DNA of 64,000 bases from Candidatus Nitrosotalea bavarica (GTDB taxonomy: Archaea > Thermoproteota > Nitrososphaeria > Nitrososphaerales > Nitrosopumilaceae). Shown here piece after piece: positions 44,001-52,738 of this stretch; position 1 is the first letter of the stretch, and each line of letters starts with the position of its first letter. Under the pieces are notes generated by a model. The model saw nothing but the letters and a program-made list of their open reading frames with translations. It searched no databases and was not told where the DNA came from. The position numbers and the translations under genes were made by a program. The DNA is taken from the NCBI RefSeq assembly GCF_900167955.1, contig NZ_FUYK01000009.1:48427-112426 (forward strand), given 5' to 3'.

Positions 44001-45707
44001 TTACAATGTAGATTTTATACTTGAAGCATAACTTGGAAATCCCAATACATCCTGATACGCTTTCGGAATCATCTGTTTTGATTGCATCAAAAGATCACTT
44101 GCAGCAGAGTCAAGAACATATGTAACAGCCCAATCCTCTTCGCTTCGTATAGATCGTCCAAAGCCCTGTAGCAACTTTGTTAATGTCTGAGACTTGTACC
44201 ATAAGGGAAATTTTTGCATCTTAATCTTAGTTCGTTTCTCACTTAGATTTGGGTATGGCACTTTTGCTATTATCTGAAACCTGGACAAGTCATCTTTTAA
44301 ATCAACTCCTTCCCACAACGATGATGAAAGCAATACTCCGTCTTCATCAAAAGAATGTTCTTGTAATATCTCATCTTGGGTCATTCCATTCTCATTTCTA
44401 CTGTGACAGATTCTAATTCGATGCCTATTTTTCTCAGAAAGATTGTTTTTTATATCAAAACATCTCTTCTCTGAAGAAGTAAGTATCAATCCTCTTTCAT
44501 CAGCATGTTGTGACATGATATCATCAATTTTTTTAATGACAGCAAGTTCATCATCTTTACTTGCAGAATAACTCAGTTTTTTTGTATTAAGAAAATTAAT
44601 TCTTCTTTTGTCTGGAGCAAAGGGAGATCTTGGAGTGTCTACAAATCCAACCTCTGATGGTTCAAGTCCAGCATTTTCACAAAAACTAGCCTTGTCTATT
44701 GTAGCTGACATGAATACTTGATGCTCTATGTCAAAGAAAGTCTTGACATATTTTGAAATGTCCAGCGGTTTAATTGAAACTGACCTGAAATTTCCTCTTT
44801 CATCGTTGAAGGGATCATTTACCACAAAATTATTCTTGTTTGAAAATATTTCTGCATGAGAATTTGCCATCTTTTCATATCTAGATTCTAACTTGGAAAG
44901 CAAAACATAATCAGGGTTTAGCATAAACGATCTACTTTCCTGCAAATCAAGGATTTGTTTTGAGTATGATCTTGCTAAATCATCAAGCAACTGTATTATC
45001 ATGCCGATGTCTCCTAGATCGTATGTTTTTACATCTATGCCGCACTCGGAAAGATATCCATTATAGATATCAACTCCTATGAACTGAATTATCTGGTCTT
45101 CTACTTTATGAGCTTCATCAAAAATTGCTATTGGTTTTGAGACATATTCAGCATAGGCTTTTCTATTGAACTTCATCAGTTGAAAATATGATGCATAATT
45201 CCAGATTGAATGGGGCGAAGTTAATGCACGATATTTTTGTTCATAATAATGACAAAACTCCTTGGTGATATCCTCTGGTTCCCCAAGTTTTGGCTTGAAG
45301 CTGCAAACCTCCTTGACTTTTTTTCCATTCTTCATTGTTGTTTCTTCACAAAGACCCTTTTCACAAGTGAGACCTTTCTGAATTGCGCTTTTTGTATCTG
45401 ATTTGTCCATTGATTCCTGATCCATTAGTTTCAGGCAAGCAAAATTTGATTTTCCCTTTACAGGCATTAGAAATTTTAGGTCTTTAGAATACTGATCTTG
45501 TAATTGTTTAGAAGCAGTAACTATGAAGGAACTACCATAATATCTTGCCAGGGTTGCCGCAATCAAAGATTTTCCAACTCCAGTTGGCGCTGACAGGATG
45601 ATTGTCTTGAATCCTGACTTGAGTTGTTGTTCTATTCCTTGCAAGATCTCTCTTTGTATTTCTCTTGGTTTGAATTCCTCTGGAAAGTGTTCAAGAACTG
45701 TAGTCAT
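44001..45707 (-). CDS. XPD/DinG-like superfamily 2 DNA helicase with Fe-S cysteines
   Basis: A 568-residue DNA helicase. Walker A APTGVGKS (about residue 41), the DEAH box (FDEAHKVED, about 199) and C-terminal motif VI QGFGRSIRSEEDW are visible. Between them lie cysteines in the order ACLK, TCEKGLC, VCSF and FCHYYEQ; four of them could bind the [4Fe-4S] cluster of the XPD family. Size and order match archaeal XPD/Rad3-like helicases, which open DNA in repair. It is a single-gene unit. Confidence 0.88.
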   Translation of the reverse strand: MTTVLEHFPEEFKPREIQREILQGIEQQLKSGFKTIILSAPTGVGKSLIAATLARYYGSSFIVTASKQLQDQYSKDLKFLMPVKGKSNFACLKLMDQESMDKSDTKSAIQKGLTCEKGLCEETTMKNGKKVKEVCSFKPKLGEPEDITKEFCHYYEQKYRALTSPHSIWNYASYFQLMKFNRKAYAEYVSKPIAIFDEAHKVEDQIIQFIGVDIYNGYLSECGIDVKTYDLGDIGMIIQLLDDLARSYSKQILDLQESRSFMLNPDYVLLSKLESRYEKMANSHAEIFSNKNNFVVNDPFNDERGNFRSVSIKPLDISKYVKTFFDIEHQVFMSATIDKASFCENAGLEPSEVGFVDTPRSPFAPDKRRINFLNTKKLSYSASKDDELAVIKKIDDIMSQHADERGLILTSSEKRCFDIKNNLSEKNRHRIRICHSRNENGMTQDEILQEHSFDEDGVLLSSSLWEGVDLKDDLSRFQIIAKVPYPNLSEKRTKIKMQKFPLWYKSQTLTKLLQGFGRSIRSEEDWAVTYVLDSAASDLLMQSKQMIPKAYQDVLGFPSYASSIKSTL

Positions 45708-45862
45708 ATTAATTCAGGTTGATAAAACATTGAAGAAACAATACTTAATCGCTTGTTTTGACAAATAACCTAACAATTGGTAAAAACTTTGTCAGTTTGA
45801 TAGATTATAATTTTAATTCTATCTGATTAAACAGTGATATCATAATTTTATCTCATAAATAA

Positions 45863-46471
45863 TCATCCAATTTTATTGAACTTTTGCTGACTCTTCCAGA
45901 GATACCAAGTTGCAATAGTTCTATATGGTTTCCATCTCTCTCCTAATTTTTCAACCTCTTTTGGTTTTGGAATCTCAGACAAAGAAAATAATATTTGAAC
46001 TCCTTTTCTCAAACCAAGATCATCAACAGGAAAAACATCCTGTCTTCCCAAGGAAAAAATGAGAAATATCTCAGCTGTCCATCTACCTATTCCCTTAACC
46101 TGAGTTAGATGAGTAATTACGTCCTCATCATTCATTTTTGAAAGCGATTTCATGTTTAATTTCCCTTCTTCTACATGTCTTGCTAAATCCTTTAGATATT
46201 CGATCTTCATACCTGAAAGACCAACTGTACGAAGCTTTGATTTTCTTGTAGAGAGAACTTCAGATGCTGTTGGGAATTTTGGATATAGTTTTTTGAATCT
46301 CTTAAAAATTGCTTCTGCTGCACTAGTTGCAATCTGTTGAGAGATTATGGATTCTATAAGGGTAGAAAAATGGTGATTTTTTTGCTTCAATTTGTAATTG
46401 CCAACACTATCGATAATGACAGCTAATTGTGGATCCTTTTGAAGAAATTCTACTGCATCCTCAATTGTCAT
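45863..46471 (-). CDS. HhH-GPD DNA glycosylase (AlkA-like)
   Basis: A 202-residue base-excision glycosylase. The helix-hairpin-helix LTQVKGIGRWTAEIFLIFSLG (about residues 122-142) is followed by DVFPVDDLGLRKG, with the catalytic Asp in the second position of the pair, as in 3-methyladenine DNA glycosylase II. There is no Fe-S cysteine tail, unlike Nth or MutY. It removes alkylated bases in relatives; the lesion spectrum here is unknown. It is 1 bp behind the CDF transporter and is probably the last gene of a five-gene operon. Confidence 0.88.
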   Translation of the reverse strand: MTIEDAVEFLQKDPQLAVIIDSVGNYKLKQKNHHFSTLIESIISQQIATSAAEAIFKRFKKLYPKFPTASEVLSTRKSKLRTVGLSGMKIEYLKDLARHVEEGKLNMKSLSKMNDEDVITHLTQVKGIGRWTAEIFLIFSLGRQDVFPVDDLGLRKGVQILFSLSEIPKPKEVEKLGERWKPYRTIATWYLWKSQQKFNKIG

Positions 46472-46472
46472 A

Positions 46473-47831
46473 CTAGCTTGGCTCTGGATGTATAGTGACT
46501 ATGGCATTTTTTATCTGATTTTTTATTTTGCCTTCTATCTCTGAGACTATATCATGAACTTCCTCAATTGTAAGATCTTTTTCAAATGAACAATCAATAT
46601 CAATCTTGAATATATCCTGTAGATGTAATGTTATTACTCGACCAACTTTTTTTACTTTGGGATATTCTTTTATTATATTGGTAACTTGTTCTTCTATTGT
46701 AATATCTTCAATAGGAATGCTATTTGGAATTGAAACATATGGTTCAAGATGAATAGTAATGTGATTGACATTTGCAACCGCTTTCTTTATTTGAGATTCT
46801 ATTTCATCGGATACACCATGGGCATCTTCAAGTGACATGTTTCTGTCAACCATTACATGCAAGCTTATGAAGATCCCATTTTCTGCAGAAAAAGAGTTTA
46901 CATTATGAATTCCTTTTACTCCCTTTACTGAAGTTGAAACATTATTTATGATATAATCTGCAGGTACATCTTTCCAAGTTGGCTTGAAGTTAATAGTTAC
47001 GTTAGAATTTGCAATAGCATTTTTGATATTCTTTTCCACATTAGCACTAATTTTATGCGCTTCTTCAAAACTAGAAGCAGCACTTAGTGATATTGTAATT
47101 TCTGTAAAGATATCACTACCTGATCTGCGTATCTGAACAGATTCTGTCCTCATTACTCCAGCTGTATTGTTTACAATGTCATGTACTCTTCTGACCATAT
47201 TTGCAGGAACGGCATCTGTTAGTTCAAGACCGCTCTTGTGAATTAGCTTCAAACTCAATGTAGCAAGCAAAGCTCCCAAAATTAATGCTGCAATATAGTC
47301 TCCTTGGTAAAATCCCATGATTACAAATACAATTCCAACCAAGGCAACAGAAGTGGCACCCATATCCATGAGGGCATGATAAAGGTCTACTCTGAGCGAA
47401 GAACCCTCTATTTTCTCAAGAGCTCTTCTTAGAATTACTATCCTAAAGAAGATAGATCCTAGAGTATAGGCTGCTGCTATGATTGCAAGAACTCCTGGCA
47501 AAACCTCTGGCTTTGGTTCCTGGAATCTTGATATTGACTCATAAATGAAAAACGATGAAATAATGAGAATTATGATTCCTGCAACAAAACTTCCCATTGT
47601 CTCAATTTTTCCATGACCGTAAGTGTGCTCCCTATCTGGTGGTTTTGTAGACCATTTTGCAGCAACAAGCAAAATCACAGTTACAATAGAATCCAATATC
47701 GCATGAACACTATCTGTGATAAGGGCTAGACTGTTAGAATAAATTCCAATCAAAAATTCTACTGCAAAAGCAGAAAGTATTACTAAAAGAGAAATCTTTA
47801 GTGCATTTGTCTTGATGTCTTGTAAACTCAA
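46473..47831 (-). CDS. Cation diffusion facilitator with three C-terminal dimer domains
   Basis: A 452-residue metal/proton antiporter. The membrane part (residues 1-210) has the metal site as ITDSVHAILD (about 35-46) and LYHALMDMG (about 153). The rest contains three tandem cytoplasmic ZT-dimer domains, recognised by repeated E-[ED]-[AV]-H-x-[IV]-[SV]-x-x-[VI]-E and by INFKP, IHLEP and IHPEP ends; most CDF proteins have one. The extra domains may be metal sensors. The gene overlaps the upstream kinase gene's stop. Confidence 0.9.
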   Translation of the reverse strand: MSLQDIKTNALKISLLVILSAFAVEFLIGIYSNSLALITDSVHAILDSIVTVILLVAAKWSTKPPDREHTYGHGKIETMGSFVAGIIILIISSFFIYESISRFQEPKPEVLPGVLAIIAAAYTLGSIFFRIVILRRALEKIEGSSLRVDLYHALMDMGATSVALVGIVFVIMGFYQGDYIAALILGALLATLSLKLIHKSGLELTDAVPANMVRRVHDIVNNTAGVMRTESVQIRRSGSDIFTEITISLSAASSFEEAHKISANVEKNIKNAIANSNVTINFKPTWKDVPADYIINNVSTSVKGVKGIHNVNSFSAENGIFISLHVMVDRNMSLEDAHGVSDEIESQIKKAVANVNHITIHLEPYVSIPNSIPIEDITIEEQVTNIIKEYPKVKKVGRVITLHLQDIFKIDIDCSFEKDLTIEEVHDIVSEIEGKIKNQIKNAIVTIHPEPS

Positions 47832-48595
47832 CTCTTGTCTAACCCCAGCATCTTTAAGATTTGATCAAAATTCTCTCTTGACTGTTCATGCTTGTATTTT
47901 TTTAGAGGGTCTATCAATTTTTTCTTGTTTGGTATTTTTATAATATTTTTAACAACACTTGAAAGAGCAGATCCTATGAATATAGATTGAGTGGCTGATG
48001 TAACGTTTGAAGTTCTTCTATTTGTACTCCCACTTTCAAAATCAATTATGCATGGAGATTCTCCTACAATTACATGTTTGTGGATGTAGCTCAGCTCTCC
48101 ATGATCAAGATGAATTGTATCCAAAGTATGGCAATCTTCTAGAACTTGTCTTACAATTGACTTTAGCTTTGCGGCACTACCCCTACCCTTTAGCTCTCTA
48201 ACCCAATCAGTTATTTTCTGACCCACTACATAATCCATAATTATGAAATTCTTGCTGCTATCTATCAGCTTTGGACCTACGTTTACTTTGTTTGCAAGCT
48301 TTAGAAGTTTTGCTTCACTCTTCATTTCTGACCTGCTAGAATCTATTCTACGAATCTTCAGAGCTACATCTTTCTTGTGCAATTTTGACAAGACTACAAC
48401 TCCCACGTAGCCTTTGCCTAAGACATGAATATTATTTAGAATCGTCTCACCTTGAAATGATACTGCTGTAACTCCAAGTTTTTTAAGCTCGGCATGTCTC
48501 TTTGTAAGTTCGCCCTTTGTAGCCTTTGGATATCCTAAGATGAGAGAATATGGTTCTTTGACAAGCTTACTTATTGGAACCAAAGATGAGTTCAT
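47828..48595 (-). CDS. Predicted RIO-like protein kinase (COG2112-like)
   Basis: A 255-residue kinase-fold protein. The ATP-binding strand GKGYVGVVVLSKL and Lys in VALKIRR are present. The catalytic loop reads HLDHGELSYIHKHVIV, where the usual HGDLSxxN has Glu for the catalytic Asp and His for the metal-binding Asn. The metal-binding DFG equivalent is IIDFESG. I recall similar substitutions in the archaeal COG2112 family, so the change may be ancestral rather than decay. Sits between cca and CDF, overlapping both. Targets unknown. Confidence 0.75.
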   Translation of the reverse strand: MNSSLVPISKLVKEPYSLILGYPKATKGELTKRHAELKKLGVTAVSFQGETILNNIHVLGKGYVGVVVLSKLHKKDVALKIRRIDSSRSEMKSEAKLLKLANKVNVGPKLIDSSKNFIIMDYVVGQKITDWVRELKGRGSAAKLKSIVRQVLEDCHTLDTIHLDHGELSYIHKHVIVGESPCIIDFESGSTNRRTSNVTSATQSIFIGSALSSVVKNIIKIPNKKKLIDPLKKYKHEQSRENFDQILKMLGLDKS

Positions 48596-49901
48596 TGGTA
48601 GAGGTTAACTCAGCCAGAGCCTTTTTAATGGATTTGCTTGTCACCTGATGACCCTCTAGTACCTTAAAGCCACGCTTCATGTCTGGAATTATTCCGTTTG
48701 GAATACCAGCTTTTGAGAGATTCTTCTTTAAAAGAGACTGCAAGAATTTTTTTGCGTCATAAAACTCTCTTTCTTGCAACGACAAAATCCTTCCATTATC
48801 ATCAATCCATGTTAACTTGTTCTTGGAATTTCGCAAAATAAAGCTCTCTGATTCTGATCTTCTAAATACATCAGGACCATTCTTAACCATGGATTTTTCA
48901 ATTACTGGTGAATGTAATAGGAAAAGCATTGCAGCCTCTGATTTTTCATCTGTTATGGCACTCTTGCGTAATACTTGAAATCCTCCAAGCTCAAGCTGAC
49001 CTGAAAGAGCTGTTGCTCCTCTTTTTGCTTGGCCCCAAATTATATCTGGGCTTCTATGTTTATAATCAAACTTGACAACTATGATATTTTTTAGATTCTT
49101 TGTGTTTGGAAATGATTTTTTTCCATTGAAAAATACCAGTGATGGTTTTTTTAGATAAGCCCTTGCAGCAAGTATGAATCTTCCAAAATTTTGCGCAGAA
49201 ATTGCTGTACCTAGATTTCTGTTACTATCAATGGGATCTATCAATATCAGGGCAGTTTCAAATTTCTTTGTGGGACTTCCTATTATTTGTCCTTCAGTAA
49301 AGTTTGCTGCTGCCTCTAGAACCTTAATGAAACTACCATAATGATAAATCAAAACCTCTGCAACATATCCTCCAAATCCTTCCGTGGCTATTTCTGCACC
49401 ATAGATATCTACTCCTATTAGAAACTTTTTGAGTAGCCTTACCTCGTTCTTTTTTTCATCATCTAATTTTTCAAGTATGAATTTGGTGTGAAAAGAAGAT
49501 CTATCTGCGGCACTCTTCCATTGTCCATTTTCTACGTCATAACAAGGAACAACGTTTACTTTGGTATTTTCTGCTTCTGCCTCAACGTACGGATGTTCAG
49601 AATATCTTACATATGGTTTGTATTTTTTCATGGAATCAAAACCAATCTTTCTGCCAATTTCTTCAAACTGCTTTTCTTCTATTTCTTTTTTCATTTTAAC
49701 AAAAATATCAAGATCCAATTTGCCTTTGAGCCATGTTCCCTTTGCATATGACCCACCAAGCTCAACCAGAGTAACCTCTGGATATTTTGCAGCTTCTTTC
49801 TTTACAAGTTCGACTAGATTATTTGAAAGCACTTGCATTTTCTCTTTTTCTTGTTTTGTGGGAATTGATGCATTCCTAGCTTGTTCCAAAATGTTTCTCA
49901 T
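48567..49901 (-). CDS. cca: CCA-adding enzyme (archaeal class I)
   Basis: A 444-residue tRNA nucleotidyltransferase that adds or repairs the 3' CCA end without a template. The polymerase-beta signature GSYAKGTWLKGKLDLDIFV (about residues 47-65) holds the GS and DxD catalytic residues. An extended palm and tail follow, with the length normal for archaeal class I enzymes. It follows thpR with a 4-bp overlap and precedes the kinase gene with a 29-bp overlap, so the tRNA-end enzymes are coupled in translation. Confidence 0.95.
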   Translation of the reverse strand: MRNILEQARNASIPTKQEKEKMQVLSNNLVELVKKEAAKYPEVTLVELGGSYAKGTWLKGKLDLDIFVKMKKEIEEKQFEEIGRKIGFDSMKKYKPYVRYSEHPYVEAEAENTKVNVVPCYDVENGQWKSAADRSSFHTKFILEKLDDEKKNEVRLLKKFLIGVDIYGAEIATEGFGGYVAEVLIYHYGSFIKVLEAAANFTEGQIIGSPTKKFETALILIDPIDSNRNLGTAISAQNFGRFILAARAYLKKPSLVFFNGKKSFPNTKNLKNIIVVKFDYKHRSPDIIWGQAKRGATALSGQLELGGFQVLRKSAITDEKSEAAMLFLLHSPVIEKSMVKNGPDVFRRSESESFILRNSKNKLTWIDDNGRILSLQEREFYDAKKFLQSLLKKNLSKAGIPNGIIPDMKRGFKVLEGHQVTSKSIKKALAELTSTNELIFGSNK

Positions 49902-50440
49902 TTTGCTAAAATCACCTGTAAATCAGAGTATATGGGGCCATTTGGAGTTAAGATGCTTTGCTTCAACTTTAACTCTGTTATTACTTCTTTACCTAAATAA
50001 TCAACTGTCTTGAATTTTTCTAGAGTTTGTGAAATATCATCTACTTTGTTTTTAATTCTAAATATTGTAAGATGCGGCTTGAAAGGTTTGTCTGATTTGA
50101 ATCCCAACGGCTCTAGTTTTTTTCCTACTTGGGTAGCAAGATCAATTAATTGCTCTGATGCTACTTTATCCACTCCTATCCAAATAACACGTGGAAATCT
50201 TGGATTTGGAAATGCACCTATATGGGTAAATTTTATCTCGATCGGTTTGAATGAAATTGAAGATAACTCTTTTTTCACATTTTCTGCAGTCTTTTCATCA
50301 ATCTCACCTAAGAAAAGTAATGTGAAATGCATATTCTGTTTATTTACAGGAGTTGCTTTTATCATAAAATCTGATTGAATTTTGGTGATTGCATTTAGTA
50401 TTTCCTCATTATGAATTTCAACGGCGATAAAAGTACGCAT
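49898..50440 (-). CDS. thpR: RNA 2',3'-cyclic phosphodiesterase (2'-5' RNA ligase family)
   Basis: A 180-residue 2H phosphoesterase. Two HxT motifs are plain: HFTLLFLGE (about residue 43) and HLTIFRIK (about 126). They form the two halves of the active site that opens 2',3'-cyclic phosphates on RNA ends. It is the first gene of a five-gene overlapping operon with cca, so a role in tRNA end repair or splicing by-product processing is plausible. It may also act as a ligase. Confidence 0.92.
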   Translation of the reverse strand: MRTFIAVEIHNEEILNAITKIQSDFMIKATPVNKQNMHFTLLFLGEIDEKTAENVKKELSSISFKPIEIKFTHIGAFPNPRFPRVIWIGVDKVASEQLIDLATQVGKKLEPLGFKSDKPFKPHLTIFRIKNKVDDISQTLEKFKTVDYLGKEVITELKLKQSILTPNGPIYSDLQVILAK

Positions 50441-50498
50441 TATTGGAATTCAGATTATAGTATCTATAATGATTTCCGGTAGCTTCATAGACTGGAAG

Positions 50499-51062
50499 AT
50501 GAAGTTTGTGAGTGTGTCTAAACTTATCATATGTCTCACAGGAATGCCTGGTGCAGGAAAAACCACAATAGCAGAGGGTCTGAAATCAAAGGGCTTTGAT
50601 AAAATTACAATGGGAGATGCTGTAAGAGTAGAAGCTACGCGAAGAAAAATAGAGCCTACCGGATCAAATCTTGGAAAACTCATGATTGAGCTACGAGAAA
50701 AAAATGGCCCAGGTGCTGTGGCAGAATTAATAATAGATGATATTAAAAATTCAAAATCTGTTGTTGTACTAGTGGATGGAGTTAGATCACTTGCAGAAGT
50801 TAATATTTTAAAAAAAATTGGTACAGTAAAAATTCTTGCCATACATGCATCTGGAGATATTAGATACAAGTTTCTCACAGAAAGGGGTAGAACTGATGCA
50901 CCATCTGACCGTGATGATTTTACAAAAAGAGACTCTAGAGAAATTGGAGTTGGTATGAGTGAATCGATTGCTCTTGCAGATGAAACAATCTCTAATAACA
51001 ATATGACAATTGAAGAGCTTGTTGATACTGCATATCATGTCATAAAAGGTTGGATGAATTGA
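50499..51062 (+). CDS. P-loop nucleotide kinase-like protein (UPF0200)
   Basis: About 187 residues of a P-loop protein with TGMPGAGKTT near the N-terminus (residues about 12-21) and a lid-like ERGRTDAPSDRDDFTKRD segment. It resembles adenylate-kinase- or dephospho-CoA-kinase-like folds. The archaeal family (UPF0200) has no settled substrate. I prefer ATG 50499 over 50469, since the TATA-like stretch at 50456-50472 would sit inside the upstream version. Its end overlaps the UPF0201 gene by 13 bp, so the two are coupled. Confidence 0.75.
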   Translation: MKFVSVSKLIICLTGMPGAGKTTIAEGLKSKGFDKITMGDAVRVEATRRKIEPTGSNLGKLMIELREKNGPGAVAELIIDDIKNSKSVVVLVDGVRSLAEVNILKKIGTVKILAIHASGDIRYKFLTERGRTDAPSDRDDFTKRDSREIGVGMSESIALADETISNNNMTIEELVDTAYHVIKGWMN

Positions 51063-51463
51063 GAATTCCAAAAGTTGCTTGCAAGATTGAAGTCTATGCA
51101 ACAGTTAATCCTTCAGAAGATCCAGCCAAGGTAAGACTTGCAGTATCAAAAGTTATCCAAAGTAACGATTTTCAGTATAAAGAAGGAAGCATAAAGGCCA
51201 CTTCAAATGAACTTGAATCCCTCTTGAAAATTCAAGAGACAATTAAAAAAAATCGAGCTAATCGAATTTACCGAAGGCAAATGCGGTATAATACAAAGGG
51301 CGATACCACTTGGTTCTATCTCAATAAACAGGCAGCCTATGTTGATGTTATAGCAATATGCGAAGAATCAGAAGAATCTGCCATGGGCCCAATCAAGGTA
51401 ATCATCCATTCTAAGGATCTTGACAAAATATCTAATTGGCTAGCTCCTGAGATTGTAGAATAA
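51050..51463 (+). CDS. UPF0201-type RNA-binding-domain protein
   Basis: A 137-residue archaeal protein starting with beta strands KVACKIEVYATVNPSEDPAKVRLAVSKVI. The basic helix NRANRIYRRQMRYN in the middle suggests RNA contact. The UPF0201/COG1325-type family has a ribosomal-protein-L5-like fold and is described as RNA-binding. The start is TTG 51050 or 51059, inside the upstream gene. The conserved coupling to the P-loop kinase hints at a shared process, unknown so far. Confidence 0.75.
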   Translation: MDELRIPKVACKIEVYATVNPSEDPAKVRLAVSKVIQSNDFQYKEGSIKATSNELESLLKIQETIKKNRANRIYRRQMRYNTKGDTTWFYLNKQAAYVDVIAICEESEESAMGPIKVIIHSKDLDKISNWLAPEIVE

Positions 51464-51539
51464 CTGGATAAATTTATCACATTTACTCAAATAGTATACA
51501 TTTCTACTTTTTTATGAAAATCCCAAGACAAACAATCGT

Positions 51540-52400
51540 TTGATAGGCAAATTAATCATAATTGGTATTATAGCGGTCACATTAATTATTTTGATACCTA
51601 ATTCATCAAAGATCTTTCAAACTGAGCCGGCACTTAAGACAGTCAAGGAAAAAATTGATAATATCACTAGTAATCCATATGTCGTCAATGCTTCTAAATC
51701 AGCAGAAATTAAGGCGATAAGTGTAGGTGAAAAACTCGTCAATGCTAATTCTACTGGAACATCCACAAGTACAAACTCTAGTTCTTTGAATAATAATACC
51801 CCTACTACTGTTAACCAGCTTCCTTCACAATATGTAAACCAACAAAACTACACCGGTCAAGTTTTTGAAAAGACTGGTGATACATGTGAAATTTCTGTTC
51901 CTGAAATGGCTCAAGTTATAAACGGACAGACAGAACTTACCCACATAATTCAATTTGGTCAATGTTCACTAAATGTTGGTGATCCTGTACAAGTTACAAC
52001 ACTTACAGCAAAACCTGATGCTCCAGCAGTAAATCCTTCAAGTGGGTTACAAATAACTCCATATTCCAAAGTTGCTGGTACATCTTTACCGACTTTACCA
52101 AATTACTATAATGTGGTTCAACTAACTACAACAAACCAAGGAAACAATACAATGTTAAATTTTGATGATTCATCTGGACAGACAAAATCGGTAATTGTCA
52201 CAATGAGAAACAACTCTACTATTTTATTTACTGGTACTTTTTATTCTTCAAAATTCACAACTGAAGTTAAAGATGTTCCAAACACACCACACTTGATTGA
52301 AATGACTATAGATAATGCCATTTATGGAACCTTACATGCTTCTGCATATGCTCCTTCAAATGCACAAAACTCTACTATGACTGGCATATTATCACAATAA
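51540..52400 (+). CDS. Secreted hypothetical protein with Ser/Thr/Asn-rich linker
   Basis: A 286-residue exported protein. The N-terminal hydrophobic segment (GKLIIIGIIAVTLIILIP) is a signal anchor. It is followed by a low-complexity linker (STGTSTSTNSSSLNNN), then a beta-rich domain with two Cys residues (CEIS and CSLN) that could form a disulfide, and a second beta part (NSTILFTGTFYSSKFTTEV). The start is TTG 51540. Family not recognised; surface location inferred. Confidence 0.6.
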   Translation: MIGKLIIIGIIAVTLIILIPNSSKIFQTEPALKTVKEKIDNITSNPYVVNASKSAEIKAISVGEKLVNANSTGTSTSTNSSSLNNNTPTTVNQLPSQYVNQQNYTGQVFEKTGDTCEISVPEMAQVINGQTELTHIIQFGQCSLNVGDPVQVTTLTAKPDAPAVNPSSGLQITPYSKVAGTSLPTLPNYYNVVQLTTTNQGNNTMLNFDDSSGQTKSVIVTMRNNSTILFTGTFYSSKFTTEVKDVPNTPHLIEMTIDNAIYGTLHASAYAPSNAQNSTMTGILSQ

Positions 52401-52430
52401 ATCATAACTAAATTCAATGCTATTTTTTAA

Positions 52431-52442
52431 AATTTTATAAAA
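52431..52442 (+). promoter_or_regulatory. TATA box upstream of the first structured RNA candidate
   Basis: ATTTTATAAAAT-type sequence is centred near 52438, about 22-25 bp before the base of the long stem at 52460. This is the expected spacing for an archaeal transcript starting at the stem. Confidence 0.45.
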
Positions 52443-52459
52443 TATGAAAAGGTGTAACG

Positions 52460-52546
52460 GCGTGACCCTGTATAGGCAAAAGCTTTCTCTTGCCATTCGT
52501 ACATTTTTTTGTACTTAACTATATACCATTTTTCGCAGGGTCACGC
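52460..52546 (+). ncRNA. Candidate structured RNA 1 (three-way junction, 87 nt)
   Basis: GCGTGACCCTG (52460-52470) and CAGGGTCACGC (52536-52546) form a perfect 11-bp closing stem. Inside it are two hairpins: GGCAA/TTGCC (52475-52479 with 52490-52494, 10-nt loop) and GTACA/TGTAC (52499-52503 with 52510-52514, T loop). A TATA box lies about 22 bp upstream. It resembles the structure at 62223-62311 in size and end sequence. No Rfam family is recognised. The strand is assumed plus from the TATA position. Confidence 0.55.
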
Positions 52547-52738
52547 AAACTCATTTGCCAGAATTTGCATCTTTCTGCATTATTTCTTATACGTCTTCAT
52601 CTTATTTAATAATTAGTATGATTTATTACATAAATATACTTTAATCTTTATAATTTATCATCATCTATCAACGAATAAAGAATATTTCCTATCAACTTTA
52701 TGAAATTAATCTAAAATTTACATAAAATTAGAAATTGC

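Noticed and set aside
49561..50013. 150-codon plus-strand frame opposite cca and thpR
   Set aside because: It is rich in Ser, Phe and Cys, as is usual for the antisense of AT-rich genes, and it lies fully inside two strong genes.
50450..51001. 183-codon minus-strand frame opposite the P-loop kinase gene
   Set aside because: The plus strand has an intact P-loop protein; this reverse frame has no motif.
52460..52546. Inverted ends as a miniature transposon
   Set aside because: No target-site duplication is seen at the borders, and internal hairpins plus a TATA box favour an RNA gene.
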